This document shows, one piece after another, positions 1-9,174 of a DNA stretch of 64,000 nucleotides (positions are counted from its first letter, which is position 1; each line of letters begins with the position of its first letter). Source of the DNA: Variovorax paradoxus (GTDB lineage Bacteria > Pseudomonadota > Gammaproteobacteria > Burkholderiales > Burkholderiaceae_C); assembly GCF_024734665.1 (NCBI RefSeq), contig NZ_CP102931.1, positions 3,966,001 to 4,030,000 of the forward strand, given 5' to 3'. The notes under the pieces were generated by a model. That model saw only the letters and a list, made by a program, of their open reading frames with translations. It was not told the DNA's origin and ran no database searches. The position numbers were made by a program, and so were the translations under genes.

Positions 1-488
1 GACGTGTTTTCCTGCAAGGCGGCGTCTGCGTCGAGCCCCATCGCCTGCAGCGCTTCTTCGCACGGGCGCAAGGCCTGGTAGAGGTGGTCGTTCAGTTCGT
101 GGTCTAGCTCGCTGGTCAGGCCGCGCGGGCGCATGCCCTGCACCAGATAGAAGCCCAGGTCGAGTTCGCGCGGGTTCGCGGCGTAGAAGTCGAACCACGC
201 CTGGGCCCTGGCGGCGAGCGTCTGGTCGGGGCTGTCCGGCGCCACGGGGGCATCGGCCACGGCCGCCTGCAAGCGCTGGATCGACTCGCCGAGCAAGGCC
301 GCGTAGATCGCCTCCTTGCTCTCGAAGTACGAATAGATCGCGCCCGGCGTGTAGCCGGCCTTGCGGGCAATTTCGCGAATGCTCGCGCCCTCGATGCCGG
401 CCTCCAGGAAGACCGCGCGAGCGGCGTCGAGCACGAGCGTGCGGCGGGCGTCGGTGAGCGCCTGGCGGCGTTGGAGCTTGGCGTGCAT
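1..488 (-). CDS. TetR/AcrR family transcriptional regulator (3' end outside window)
   Basis: The first 162 residues are visible and the frame stays open to the window edge, so the C-terminus is missing. The N-terminus is a typical TetR DNA-binding domain (about residues 10-57), with the recognition-helix stretch GYTPGAIYSYFESKE. The rest is the start of the variable ligand-binding domain, so no ligand can be named. The gene is divergent from the flavoprotein gene at 594, with 105 bp between the two starts that contain inverted repeats. By the usual TetR arrangement it probably represses itself and that neighbour; this is inferred from layout only. Confidence 0.9.
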   Translation of the reverse strand, partial: MHAKLQRRQALTDARRTLVLDAARAVFLEAGIEGASIREIARKAGYTPGAIYSYFESKEAIYAALLGESIQRLQAAVADAPVAPDSPDQTLAARAQAWFDFYAANPRELDLGFYLVQGMRPRGLTSELDHELNDHLYQALRPCEEALQAMGLDADAALQENT

Positions 489-523
489 GGGCGGGACTAT
501 AGCCCTTGGATTGATCACAGCTC

Positions 524-558
524 CAATTTTTTAATCGTTGATTGAAAAATTGAACGAT
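524..558. promoter_or_regulatory. Nested inverted repeats, candidate TetR operator
   Basis: Two interleaved perfect inverted repeats lie in an AT-rich patch between divergent genes: CAATTTTT (524-531) with AAAAATTG (545-552), and ATCGTT (534-539) with AACGAT (553-558). Both have 13-base spacers. The low GC against a GC-rich background and the divergent TetR gene suggest an operator overlapping one or both promoters. Confidence 0.5.
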
Positions 559-593
559 GTTTAAATTTGGACAAAATACAGGAGACAAACACG

Positions 594-2216
594 ATGAACG
601 CCCCGCTCCCCAGCGCCACCCTCATGTCCGGCAACGACTACCGCGAGTCGCTGCGCCGCTACAGCCCCAACGTCTTCGTCGATGGCCGCCGCGTCGACAG
701 CGTGGCCGACGAACCGACCTTCCAGCCAGGCATCAATGCCATCGCCCTCACCTACGACTACGCCCTGAAGAAGGAATACGAGCCACTGATGACCGCCGTG
801 CAGCACACCAGCGGCAAGCGAGTCAACCGGCTGTCCCACATCAACACGGGCGCTGGCGACCTGCTCAACAAGCTCGAAGCCGTGCGGCTGGTGTGCCAGG
901 AAACGGGCTGCGCCCAGCGCTACCTGACGCACGATGCGCTCAACGCCATCGCCCAGGTGTCGGCCCGCATCGACGACGCCCGCGGCAGCACCGAGCACAC
1001 CGCCCGCTTCCACGACTACCTGCATCGCGTGCAGGACCAAGACCTGACGCTGGGCGTGGCCATGACCGACGCCAAGGGCGACCGCAGCCGCCGGCCGCAC
1101 GAGCAGGCCAACGTCGACAGCTACCTTCACGTGGTGGAGCGCAACGCGCGCGGCATCGTCATCTCGGGTACCAAGGCCATCGTGACCGGCGCGCCCTATG
1201 TGCACGAGCTGCTGGTCATGCCCTGCCGCAACATGGGCAAGGAAGATGCCGATTTCGCCGTCTGCTGCGCCGTGCCGCTGGACGCGCCCGGTCTCACCAT
1301 CGTCGCCCGGCCAGCCGGCCGGCCCGGCGAAAAGCTCGAGCACGGCGACGCACTTTTCAGCCGCAAGTACGGCCAGAGCACCGGCGTGTGCATGTTCGAC
1401 AGGGTCTTCGTGCCGTGGGAGCGCGTGTTCTACGCCGGCGAGTGGGAACATTCCGGCCACCTGACCTACAGCTACGCCACGCACCACCGGCACAGCTGCA
1501 TCGGCGCCCGCGCCGGCTTCGGCGACCTGCTGATCGGCGCCGGCGCACTGATGTGCGAGGCCAACGGCTTCGACCCGGGCAAGGAAAGCCACCTGCGCGA
1601 GCAGATGGTCGAGCTCATCACCATCACCGAGAGTTTCTTCGCCTGCGGCGTGGCGGCCAGTGTCTACGGCAAGGCCGACGAGCACTGCGAAGTCTTCATG
1701 CCCGATGCGGTATTCAGCAACATCGGCAAGCTGCTGCTGGCCACGAAGATCTACGACATGCACCGCATCGCGCACTACGTGAGTGGCGGCCTGATCGTCA
1801 CCCTCCCCGGCCCCGACGAAGACCACAACCCCGAGACCGCCGCCCGCCTTTCAGACGTGCTGCGGGCCAACCCGGCCATTCCCTACGAGCAGCGCATCGA
1901 AACAGCCCGCTTCATCGAAGACCTGACAGCTGGCTACCAAGGCGGCTGGTACAGCGTGATCAGCCTGCACGGCGGCGGCTCGCCCGCAGCTATGAAGCAA
2001 GAGATCTGGCGCAATTACCCGGTCGGCTCCAAGGTCGAGCTGGTAGAACGCATCCTCGAACGCGGCGTCGCGGCCGACGGCTCGGCCGCCGCCGCGCCGC
2101 ACGACCCGGGCCGCGCCATCACCCGCAACCGCCAGCCCGGCAAATGCTGCGACACCGGCTGCACCACACCCGGACAACCCGTTATGGTCGATCTGCCGGC
2201 ATCGCGGCGCGCCTAG
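594..2216 (+). CDS. 4-hydroxyphenylacetate 3-hydroxylase / 4-hydroxybutyryl-CoA dehydratase family flavoprotein
   Basis: This is a 540-residue FAD protein of the HpaB/AbfD superfamily. The start at 594 follows a GGAGA ribosome site; a start at 567 is possible but lacks one. Segments such as AMTDAKGDRS and SGTKAIVTGAPYVHELLVMP match the 4-hydroxybutyryl-CoA dehydratase subfamily. From my memory of clostridial AbfD, its cluster ligands are Cys99, Cys103, His292 and Cys299. The aligned residues here are Cys106, Tyr110, His298 and Ala305, so two of three cysteines are lost. The C-terminus carries an extra tail with a CCDTGC motif. It may be a flavin-only dehydratase/isomerase or a hydroxylase; the substrate is unknown. 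The lipoprotein hydrolase at 2227 follows after 10 bases. Confidence 0.8.
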   Translation: MNAPLPSATLMSGNDYRESLRRYSPNVFVDGRRVDSVADEPTFQPGINAIALTYDYALKKEYEPLMTAVQHTSGKRVNRLSHINTGAGDLLNKLEAVRLVCQETGCAQRYLTHDALNAIAQVSARIDDARGSTEHTARFHDYLHRVQDQDLTLGVAMTDAKGDRSRRPHEQANVDSYLHVVERNARGIVISGTKAIVTGAPYVHELLVMPCRNMGKEDADFAVCCAVPLDAPGLTIVARPAGRPGEKLEHGDALFSRKYGQSTGVCMFDRVFVPWERVFYAGEWEHSGHLTYSYATHHRHSCIGARAGFGDLLIGAGALMCEANGFDPGKESHLREQMVELITITESFFACGVAASVYGKADEHCEVFMPDAVFSNIGKLLLATKIYDMHRIAHYVSGGLIVTLPGPDEDHNPETAARLSDVLRANPAIPYEQRIETARFIEDLTAGYQGGWYSVISLHGGGSPAAMKQEIWRNYPVGSKVELVERILERGVAADGSAAAAPHDPGRAITRNRQPGKCCDTGCTTPGQPVMVDLPASRRA

Positions 2217-2226
2217 ACTCAGGCGG

Positions 2227-3024
2227 ATGAAGATCTTCTCGAAGCGGCTGTGCCTCGCAGCGCTGGGCGTGGGCGCCGCGCTGCTCGTCGTGGCCTGCGG
2301 CGGCGTGCGCAAGGCCACGGTGCCGATGGCGACTTCGCTCGAAAAGAGCAGTTGCGCACGCAGCAATGTCGACACGCTGCTGGTGATGCTTCCCGGCGCG
2401 TACTCGACGCCCGACGAGTTCGAGCGCGAAGGCTTCGTCCGCGCCGTCCGCGAGAACCGCATCGCGGCGGACGTGATGCTGGTCGACGCGCATCTCGGCT
2501 ACTACAACAGCAAGACCATCCTCGAGCGACTGAGCGCCGACGTGATGGCTCCGGCGCGCAACCAGGGCTACAAGCACATCTGGTTCGTCGGAATTTCCCT
2601 CGGCGGCTTCGGCGGGATGCTCTATGCGCAGACGCACCCCGGCGAACTCGCGGGGCTGGTGACGCTCGCGCCCTACCTCGGCGAGCGCACGCTCGGCACC
2701 GACATCGCCAATGCCGGCGGCCTCGCCAGGTGGAACGGCCCGCTGGTCGATCCGGCCGAGAGCCCTCCCCGCACGCCCAACGAAACACAGCTCTGGCAAT
2801 GGCTGCGCGGCTACGCGGGCTTCACGCACACGGCGAGCGCCCGGCCGCCGCTCTACCTGGGCTACGGCCTCGACGACCGCTTTGCCTTCAGCAACCGACT
2901 GCTCGCGGAAGCGCTGCCGGCCGAGCGCGTATTCACGACCGAGGGTGGCCACGACTGGCCCGAGTGGACGCGTCTGTGGCGCCGCATGCTGCCGACCCTG
3001 CCTCTGCCGGGTTGCCCGGGCTGA
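2227..3024 (+). CDS. Alpha/beta-hydrolase lipoprotein
   Basis: A 265-residue protein with a lipoprotein signal: a basic N-terminus, a hydrophobic stretch at about 8-23, and a lipobox ending at Cys24 (LVVAC). The body is an alpha/beta-hydrolase with nucleophile elbow GISLGG (Ser124), an acid in GLDDRF (Asp216 or Asp217) and catalytic His242 in EGGHDW. It is probably tethered in the periplasm or outer membrane and hydrolyses an ester or related bond; the substrate cannot be inferred. An AGGCGG ribosome site lies just before the start. The start is 10 bases after the upstream flavoprotein gene, so the two are likely co-transcribed. Confidence 0.82.
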   Translation: MKIFSKRLCLAALGVGAALLVVACGGVRKATVPMATSLEKSSCARSNVDTLLVMLPGAYSTPDEFEREGFVRAVRENRIAADVMLVDAHLGYYNSKTILERLSADVMAPARNQGYKHIWFVGISLGGFGGMLYAQTHPGELAGLVTLAPYLGERTLGTDIANAGGLARWNGPLVDPAESPPRTPNETQLWQWLRGYAGFTHTASARPPLYLGYGLDDRFAFSNRLLAEALPAERVFTTEGGHDWPEWTRLWRRMLPTLPLPGCPG

Positions 3025-3036
3025 AAGCGCCGCGCC

Positions 3037-4167
3037 TCAGTTCGGCCGCAGGCGCAGCAGCTTGCCGTCGGCCTCGTCGGTCAACACATAGAGCAATCCG
3101 TCGGGCCCCTGCTTCACGTCGCGGATGCGGGCACGACCTTCGGCCAGCAGCTTGTGCTCGGCCACTACCTTGCCGCCCTTCAATTCGATGCGGTCGAGAT
3201 AGCCAAACTTGAGCGAACCCACGAACAGGTTGCCCTTCCAGCCCGCGCCGTACCGGTCGCTGGTCAGAAACGCCATGCCGGACGGCGCGATCGACGGCAC
3301 CCAGTAGTGCAGCGGCTGCTCCATGCCGTCTTTGGCGGTGATGCCGTCGCCGATCTTGCCGCCGCCGTAGTTCTCGCCATAGGTGATCACGGGCCAGCCG
3401 TAGTTGCGGCCGGCCTGCGGGATGTTGATTTCGTCGCCGCCCTGCGGGCCGTGCTCGGTCATCCAGAAGCGACCGTCGGGCGCGAGCGCTGCGCCCTGGC
3501 CGTTGCGGTGGCCGTAGCTCCAGATCTCGGGCAAGGCACCCGCCTTGCCGACGAAGGGGTTGTCCTTGGGCACCGTGCCGTCCTTGCCGATGCGCACGAT
3601 CTTGCCAAGGTGATTGTCGAGCTTCTGCGCATCTTCCTTGCGACTGAAACGGTCGCCGAGCGTAAGAAACAGCGTGCCGTCGCGCGCCTCGACGATGCGG
3701 CAGCCGAAGTGATTGCGGCTCGCCACCTTGGGCTGCTGGCTGAAGATGATCTTCAGGTCTTCGAGCTTCGTGCCGTCGGCAGACAGATTGGCGCGGGCCA
3801 GCGCCGTGCTGTTGGCCGAACCGCCGGCATCGGGTTCGGAAAAGCAAAAGTACAGCGTGCGGTTCTTCTCGAAGCCCGAATCGGCCAGCACGTCGAGCAA
3901 GCCACCCTGACCGCCTGCTGCGATGGGAGGCAAACCTGCGATGGGTGCGCCGATCTTTCCGTCGGCACCGATCAGCCGGAGGCGGCCGGGCCGCTCTGTC
4001 ACCACGAATCGACCGCCCGGCAGAAAGGCGACGCCCCAAGGGTTTTCCAGGCCCGTAGCCACCGTTTCGGGGCGCATCTGTGCCATCGCATTGACACAAA
4101 GACCCAGCGCGGCAACCACTGCAAAGCGGCAAACAAGAGAAAAGGACGGCTGGATCTGCAAGTTCAT
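3037..4167 (-). CDS. PQQ-dependent aldose sugar dehydrogenase family protein
   Basis: A 376-residue secreted beta-propeller of the soluble glucose/sorbosone dehydrogenase (Asd/YliI) family. It has a signal peptide ending at about MAQM (residues 1-30), then the family opening ETVATGLENPWGVAFLPGG. Further family segments are the ENRNHFG-like ASRNHFGCRIV and EHGPQGGDEIN. Known members oxidise aldose sugars in the periplasm with PQQ and calcium and pass electrons to the respiratory chain. No PQQ biosynthesis genes occur in this window. The gene converges on the hydrolase at 2227 with only 12 bases between stops. Confidence 0.88.
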   Translation of the reverse strand: MNLQIQPSFSLVCRFAVVAALGLCVNAMAQMRPETVATGLENPWGVAFLPGGRFVVTERPGRLRLIGADGKIGAPIAGLPPIAAGGQGGLLDVLADSGFEKNRTLYFCFSEPDAGGSANSTALARANLSADGTKLEDLKIIFSQQPKVASRNHFGCRIVEARDGTLFLTLGDRFSRKEDAQKLDNHLGKIVRIGKDGTVPKDNPFVGKAGALPEIWSYGHRNGQGAALAPDGRFWMTEHGPQGGDEINIPQAGRNYGWPVITYGENYGGGKIGDGITAKDGMEQPLHYWVPSIAPSGMAFLTSDRYGAGWKGNLFVGSLKFGYLDRIELKGGKVVAEHKLLAEGRARIRDVKQGPDGLLYVLTDEADGKLLRLRPN

Positions 4168-4372
4168 GACTTTTCCGGGTAGTTGCGGCGATCTTGGCGA
4201 GAAATAGCAACCGAATCCAGCTTGACAGCCGGTTCACCCGAAGCCCAAAGGCCCATTCGCGGTCAACCACTTATGAGCAATAAACGTTCACCGTTACATT
4301 TTTTCTTCGACCGGATCAAAATTTTTCATGTAAATCAATGACTTACAGATGCATTCGCTAATTCTGATTAAA

Positions 4373-4401
4373 TTGACATAACCGCGCGTCATCAATATCC
4401 T
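4373..4401 (+). promoter_or_regulatory. Sigma70-like promoter placed at the start codon
   Basis: A perfect TTGACA (4373-4378), a 17-base spacer and TATCCT (4396-4401, four of six) sit in a low-GC stretch. The expected transcription start, about 7 bases beyond the -10 box, is at about 4408, directly before the ATG at 4409. No Shine-Dalgarno sequence lies between, so the mRNA may be leaderless. Confidence 0.6.
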
Positions 4402-4408
4402 ACGCGCC

Positions 4409-4984
4409 ATGCGTTTTTTCGTCCTACCCGCGTCCCTCCTATTTGCCGTCGCTGTTCATGCGGCCCCTCAACAGGAAAAGACCGATGACGAGTTGGCACG
4501 AATGCTGGCCGACAAAGGCATCATCGGGCAGCTCAAGCAGGTTCGCCAGACCGTCACAGAGCGCACTTCCGATCTGGTGGTGACTGCCATCGGTTTCTTG
4601 GGCGTTCCCTATCGCCGCGGCGGCAACACCGCCGAATCGGGTTTCGATTGCAGCGGCTTCGTTCGCGCCATGTACAACCAGACGGTCGGCCACATGCTCC
4701 CGCGCCGTGCCGAAGAGCAAGCTGCCGCCACCGAGAAGATCGACGCCAGCCAGCTCAAGCCTGGCGATCTCGTGTTCTTCAACACCATGCGCCGCGCCTT
4801 CAGCCATGTCGGCATCTATGTCGGCGAAGGCAAGTTCATCCACTCGCCCCGCTCCGGCGCCCAGGTTCGCGTGGAAGACATGAACGGCAGCTACTGGCAG
4901 CGCCGCTTCGACGGCGCCCGCCGCGTGTTGGGTGGACCGACGGATGAAGTGAAGGCTGCAGCCGTCGCCAATACCGGCAACTGA
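4409..4984 (+). CDS. Secreted NlpC/P60 (C40) peptidoglycan endopeptidase
   Basis: A 191-residue protein with a Sec signal peptide (residues 1-19, cleavage near VHA-AP) and a C-terminal NlpC/P60 domain (about 55-175). The catalytic Cys81 lies in FDCSGFVR, His133 in FSHVGIYVG and the third polar residue is His145 in KFIHSPRSG. These enzymes cut the D-Glu-meso-DAP type bond in peptide stems. The signal peptide fixes the start at 4409. A strong bidirectional hairpin follows the stop. It is a single-gene unit flanked by convergent lpdA. Confidence 0.9.
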   Translation: MRFFVLPASLLFAVAVHAAPQQEKTDDELARMLADKGIIGQLKQVRQTVTERTSDLVVTAIGFLGVPYRRGGNTAESGFDCSGFVRAMYNQTVGHMLPRRAEEQAAATEKIDASQLKPGDLVFFNTMRRAFSHVGIYVGEGKFIHSPRSGAQVRVEDMNGSYWQRRFDGARRVLGGPTDEVKAAAVANTGN

Positions 4985-5008
4985 GCCTTCCCCCGAATTC
5001 AGAACGAA

Positions 5009-5034
5009 AAAAATCCCGCCTCGGCGGGATTTTT
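5009..5034. terminator. Bidirectional rho-independent terminator
   Basis: A 12-bp stem (5009-5020 with 5023-5034) has a GC core ATCCCGCC/GGCGGGAT, a two-base loop and A/T tracts on both sides. It can stop transcription from the C40 peptidase on the plus strand and from the pdh operon (lpdA, minus strand) that ends at 5075. Confidence 0.9.
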
Positions 5035-5074
5035 CATGGGCGCTCGATCAGCAGCGCCCTTCTGTTCTGTCTTG

Positions 5075-6889
5075 TCAGCTCTTCTTCGCAGGCGGCAGAT
5101 CGGTACAGGTGCCGTGCGCCACTTCCGCCGCCATGCCGATGCTTTCGCCCAGCGTCGGATGCGGATGGATGGTCTTGCCGATGTCGATCTCGTCCGCACC
5201 CATCTCGATGGCCAGCGCGATCTCTCCGATCATGTCGCCAGCGTGCGTGCCGACGATGCCGCCGCCGAGGATGCGATGCGTCTCTGCATCGAACAGCAGC
5301 TTGGTGAAGCCTTCGTCACGGCCGTTGGCAATGGCACGGCCCGAGGCCGTCCACGGGAAGTGCCCCTTCTTGATCTTGATGCCTTCGGCCTTGGCCTGAT
5401 CTTCGGTGAGGCCCACCCACGCCACTTCAGGGTCGGTGTAGGCCACGCTCGGGATCACGCGGGCATTGAAGGCGGCGCTGGAGAGCTCCTTGTCGCCCTT
5501 CTGCTCGCCGGCAATGACTTCAGCTGCCACGTGCGCCTCGTGCACCGCCTTGTGCGCCAGCATGGGCTGACCCACGATGTCGCCGATGGCGAAGATGTGG
5601 GGCACGTTGGTGCGCATCTGGATGTCGACCGGAATGAAGCCACGGTCGCTCACGGCCACGCCGGCTTTCTCGGCGCTGATCTTCTTGCCGTTGGGGCTGC
5701 GGCCCACGGCCTGCAGCACCAGGTCGTACACCTGCGGCTCCTTCGGTGCCTGCTCGCCCTCGAAGGTGACCTTGATGCCCTCCTTCGTGGCTTCGGCGCC
5801 GACCGTCTTGGTCTTGAGCATGATGTTGTCGAAACGCGGCGCGTTCATCTTCTGCCAGACCTTCACGAGGTCGCGGTCGGCGCCCTGCATGAGGCCGTCG
5901 AGCATTTCGACCACGTCCAGGCGCGCGCCCAGCGTGGAATACACCGTGCCCATTTCAAGGCCGATGATGCCGCCGCCCAGCACCAGCATGCGCTTGGGAT
6001 CGGTGCCCATCTCGAGCGCGCCGGTCGAGTCGACCACGCGCGGGTCTTTCGGCATGAAAGGCAGACTCACCGACTGCGAACCGGCCGCGATGATCGCGTT
6101 ACGGAACTTGACGGTCTGCTTGCTGCCCGTGGTGTCCCAGCTGGTACCGGAGGTTTCTTCGACCTCGATGTGGTACGGGTCGATGAAGTTGCCGACGCCG
6201 CGCAGCACCGTCACCTTGCGCATCTTGGCCATGGCCGTGAGGCCGCCGGTGAGCTTGCCCACTACCTTGTTCTTGTGGCCGAGCAGCTTGGCGCGGTCGA
6301 CCGTGGGCGCGGCAAAGCTGACGCCGAGGTCGGCGAAGTGCTTGACCTCGTCCATGACGGAAGCCACGTGCAGCAGCGCCTTCGACGGGATGCAACCGAC
6401 GTTCAGGCACACGCCGCCGAGGGTGGCATAGCGCTCGATCAGCACCACCTTCAAGCCGAGGTCGGCCGCGCGGAAAGCGGCCGAATAACCGCCGGGGCCG
6501 GCGCCGAGCACGATCACGTCGCACTCGACATCGACCTTGCCGCCGTAGCTCGACACGGCCACGGCCGCCGAGGCGGGGGCCGCCTTGGGTGCCGGGGCTG
6601 CTGCTGCCGCTGGCGCAGGTGCCGCCGCTGCGGGCGCGGGCGCCGCGGCGCCACTCACCTCCAGCGTCAGCACGACCGAGCCTTCCTTGACCTTGTCGCC
6701 CACCTTCACGGCCAGCGCCTTCACCACGCCGGCGGCGGACGACGGAATCTCCATCGAGGCCTTGTCCGATTCGACCGTGATCAGCGACTGCTCGGCCTTG
6801 ACCGTGTCTCCGACATTGACCAGCACCTCGATCACCGCGACTTCGTCGAAGTCGCCGATATCGGGCACCTTGATTTGTTGTTCGCTCAT
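5075..6889 (-). CDS. lpdA: Dihydrolipoyl dehydrogenase (E3) with N-terminal lipoyl domain
   Basis: A 604-residue E3 of the pyruvate dehydrogenase complex that reoxidises dihydrolipoyl groups on E2 using FAD and NAD+. Residues 1-78 form a lipoyl domain with the modified lysine Lys43 in ESDKASME, followed by an Ala/Pro linker to about 110. The FAD motif is [11 protein letters not shown], the redox disulfide is Cys161/Cys166 in [12 protein letters not shown], and the C-terminal active site has HPHPTLGE with His577. Plain E3 is about 470 residues; the lipoyl extension is known in several proteobacterial LpdA proteins. The start overlaps the stop of the upstream NTN-hydrolase gene by ATGA, so it is the last gene of the operon. 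Confidence 0.96.
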   Translation of the reverse strand: MSEQQIKVPDIGDFDEVAVIEVLVNVGDTVKAEQSLITVESDKASMEIPSSAAGVVKALAVKVGDKVKEGSVVLTLEVSGAAAPAPAAAAPAPAAAAAPAPKAAPASAAVAVSSYGGKVDVECDVIVLGAGPGGYSAAFRAADLGLKVVLIERYATLGGVCLNVGCIPSKALLHVASVMDEVKHFADLGVSFAAPTVDRAKLLGHKNKVVGKLTGGLTAMAKMRKVTVLRGVGNFIDPYHIEVEETSGTSWDTTGSKQTVKFRNAIIAAGSQSVSLPFMPKDPRVVDSTGALEMGTDPKRMLVLGGGIIGLEMGTVYSTLGARLDVVEMLDGLMQGADRDLVKVWQKMNAPRFDNIMLKTKTVGAEATKEGIKVTFEGEQAPKEPQVYDLVLQAVGRSPNGKKISAEKAGVAVSDRGFIPVDIQMRTNVPHIFAIGDIVGQPMLAHKAVHEAHVAAEVIAGEQKGDKELSSAAFNARVIPSVAYTDPEVAWVGLTEDQAKAEGIKIKKGHFPWTASGRAIANGRDEGFTKLLFDAETHRILGGGIVGTHAGDMIGEIALAIEMGADEIDIGKTIHPHPTLGESIGMAAEVAHGTCTDLPPAKKS

Positions 6890-7479
6890 TTGGACACTTT
6901 CAGTTTGAGTGTGAGAACGTCGACCGGTGGGGCCGAATTGCGATCGAATTCGCAGGCGGCGGCAATGCCTGCCTCCGCCACGTCGCGCGAGTTGCGCGAC
7001 TTGATGTCATAGGCCGCGTGCATGGCGCCGAGTGCAAAGCTGCGTCCCGAGCCAATGGCCCAGAACTCCTTGAACTCGAACACCTCGCGGTAGCTGTAGA
7101 TGCCGTAGATGCCGCTCTGGTTGGCCATCAGCATCGTGAACTGGCTCGACTCGTAGGGCTCGTGCTCGTCTTCCTTGGTCTGCATGAAGAACGTGTCCTT
7201 CAGCACCGGATGCAGCATCGTGAAGGTGCGGAAGATCTCGTGCTTGCTGCCGAACAGCAGTTTCTCGCGCTCCTGCGCGGCCAGCGCGTGCTGCAGCACC
7301 AAGAAGTGCGCGGCGGCGCCGGCCACGGCGAACAGGCTCTGCCCCGCCGCGTCCTCGACGGTGAAGATCTTCTGGTTGGCTTCGGCGCGGTGCGAAAGCC
7401 GCGTGTCGCCGAAGGTCACCAGAGAATCGGCTGCCATCGTGACCTGGCCGCCTTTGCGGACGGCCACTACGGTGGTCAT
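6886..7479 (-). CDS. HslV/proteasome-like NTN hydrolase (probable betaproteobacterial proteasome homologue, BPH)
   Basis: A 197-residue protein starting [12 protein letters not shown], which places Thr at position 1 after Met removal, as in HslV and proteasome beta subunits. Counting from that Thr, Asp17 (AADSLVT) is in the catalytic place. The nearest lysine to the canonical Lys33 is Lys36 in NQKIF. A conserved [17 protein letters not shown] helix matches the family IGSGG..A..AA pattern. The start at 7479 is fixed by this N-terminus and by a 4-base ATGA overlap with aceF; its stop also overlaps lpdA by ATGA. It resembles HslV and Anbu-type proteins, best fitting the BPH family known from betaproteobacteria. 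No ATPase partner lies nearby. A role in complex turnover is only inferred. Confidence 0.78.
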   Translation of the reverse strand: MTTVVAVRKGGQVTMAADSLVTFGDTRLSHRAEANQKIFTVEDAAGQSLFAVAGAAAHFLVLQHALAAQEREKLLFGSKHEIFRTFTMLHPVLKDTFFMQTKEDEHEPYESSQFTMLMANQSGIYGIYSYREVFEFKEFWAIGSGRSFALGAMHAAYDIKSRNSRDVAEAGIAAACEFDRNSAPPVDVLTLKLKVSK

Positions 7480-9125
7480 AGCAGGATTCGACGGTAGTCC
7501 GCGAGCACCTGGCCCAGGTAGGCGTTGAAACGCGCAGCCAGGGCGCCGTCGATCACGCGGTGGTCGTACGACAGCGACAGCGGCAGCGTGAGACGCGGCA
7601 CGAACTGCTTGCCGTCCCACACCGGCTTCATCTGGCCCTTGGAGAGGCCGAGGATGGCCACTTCAGGAGCGTTGATGATGGGCGTGAAGTGCGTGCCACC
7701 GATGCCGCCGAGCGAGCTGATCGAGAAGCAGCCGCCCTGCATGTCGGCCGAGCCGAGCTTGCCGTCGCGCGCCTTCTTGGCGAGTTCGCCCATCTCGGCG
7801 CTGATCTGCAGGATGCCCTTCTTGTCGGCATCCTTGAGCACAGGCACCACGAGCCCGTTGGGCGTGTCGGCCGCGAAGCCGATGTGGAAGTACTGCTTGT
7901 AGACCAGTTGATCGCCGTCGAGGCTGGCGTTGAAGTCGGGGAACTTCTTCAGCGCCGAGACCACCGCCTTGATCACGAAGGCCAGCATCGTGACCTTGAC
8001 GCCCGACTTCTCGTTCTCCTTGTTGGTGGAGACGCGGAAGGCTTCGAGCTCGGTGATGTCGGCTTCGTCGTTGTTGGTGACGTGCGGAATCATCACCCAG
8101 TTGCGATGCAGGTTCGCGCCGCTGAGCTTCTTGATGCGCGACAGGTCCTTGCGCTCGACAGTGCCGAACTTGGTGAAGTCGACCTTGGGCCACGGGATCA
8201 GGCCCAGCGCCGCGCCGTCGGCGCCGCCCCCTGCCGGCGCCTTGGCCGCCGAGGCCTTGGTGCTGGCCTGGCCGCTCATCACGGCCTTGGTGAAGCTCTG
8301 GACGTCTTCCTGCGTGATGCGGCCCTTGGGACCGGAGCCCTTGACCTCTTCGAGCGGCACACCGAGTTCGCGGGCGAACTTGCGCACCGAGGGCGAGGCG
8401 TGCGGCAGGCCGGCGCTGGGCGCGACCGTCGGCTGGTGGGCCGGGGCGGCTGCAGCAGGCGCCGATGCGGCGGCGGCCGGTGCGCTGGCAGTTGCGGTTG
8501 CCGGGGCGGCGGCCGCAGCCTGTGCAGGCGCCGGGGCAGCAGCGCCCGCAGTACCTTCGAGCACGGCAATCAGGTCACCGATGTTGACCGTGTCGCCGAC
8601 CTTGACCTTGAGTTCCTTGAGCACGCCGGCAGCCGACGACGGAATCTCCATCGAGGCTTTGTCCGACTCCACCGTGATCAGCGACTGCTCGACCTTGATC
8701 GCGTCGCCCGGCTTCACGAGCACTTCAATGACGGCGACGTCCTTGAAATCGCCGATGTCCGGCACCTTGATCTCGACCGGACCCGAGGCTGCCGGGGCGG
8801 CAGCAGGAGCTGCGGCGGCCGGCGCAGGCGCGGCGGCTGCGGGAGCCGCTGCAGGCGCAGGGGCCGGCGCTGCTGCAGCACCCGCTCCCTCGGCCTCGAG
8901 CACGAGCACCACCGAGCCCTCTTTCACCTTGCTGCCGACTTCGACCTTCAGTTCCTTGACCACACCGGCCGTGGACGACGGGATTTCCATCGATGCCTTG
9001 TCCGATTCGACTGTGATGAGCGACTGCTCGGCCTTGACCGTGTCGCCCACCTTCACGAGCACCTCGATCACCGCGACTTCATCGAAATCGCCGATGTCCG
9101 GCACCTTCACTTCCACTGCTGCCAT
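7476..9125 (-). CDS. aceF: Pyruvate dehydrogenase E2, dihydrolipoamide acetyltransferase
   Basis: A 549-residue E2 core that transfers acetyl groups to CoA. Domains in order: lipoyl domain 1 (2-78, Lys43), Ala/Pro linker, lipoyl domain 2 (116-191, Lys156), a long Ala/Pro linker, the E1/E3-binding domain (about 242-280, [13 protein letters not shown]) and the catalytic domain with DHRVIDG (His522). Two lipoyl domains, against three in E. coli, are common in this group. The start at 9125 gives the family N-terminus; a longer in-frame version to 9260 runs into aceE and is not supported. It lies 49 bases after aceE and overlaps the NTN-hydrolase gene by ATGA. Confidence 0.96.
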   Translation of the reverse strand: MAAVEVKVPDIGDFDEVAVIEVLVKVGDTVKAEQSLITVESDKASMEIPSSTAGVVKELKVEVGSKVKEGSVVLVLEAEGAGAAAAPAPAPAAAPAAAAPAPAAAAPAAAPAASGPVEIKVPDIGDFKDVAVIEVLVKPGDAIKVEQSLITVESDKASMEIPSSAAGVLKELKVKVGDTVNIGDLIAVLEGTAGAAAPAPAQAAAAAPATATASAPAAAASAPAAAAPAHQPTVAPSAGLPHASPSVRKFARELGVPLEEVKGSGPKGRITQEDVQSFTKAVMSGQASTKASAAKAPAGGGADGAALGLIPWPKVDFTKFGTVERKDLSRIKKLSGANLHRNWVMIPHVTNNDEADITELEAFRVSTNKENEKSGVKVTMLAFVIKAVVSALKKFPDFNASLDGDQLVYKQYFHIGFAADTPNGLVVPVLKDADKKGILQISAEMGELAKKARDGKLGSADMQGGCFSISSLGGIGGTHFTPIINAPEVAILGLSKGQMKPVWDGKQFVPRLTLPLSLSYDHRVIDGALAARFNAYLGQVLADYRRILL

Positions 9126-9174
9126 ATCGTTGTCTCCCGCCGTAAGGCGCCGTTCGTTCGTTGGTTGTTGATGT

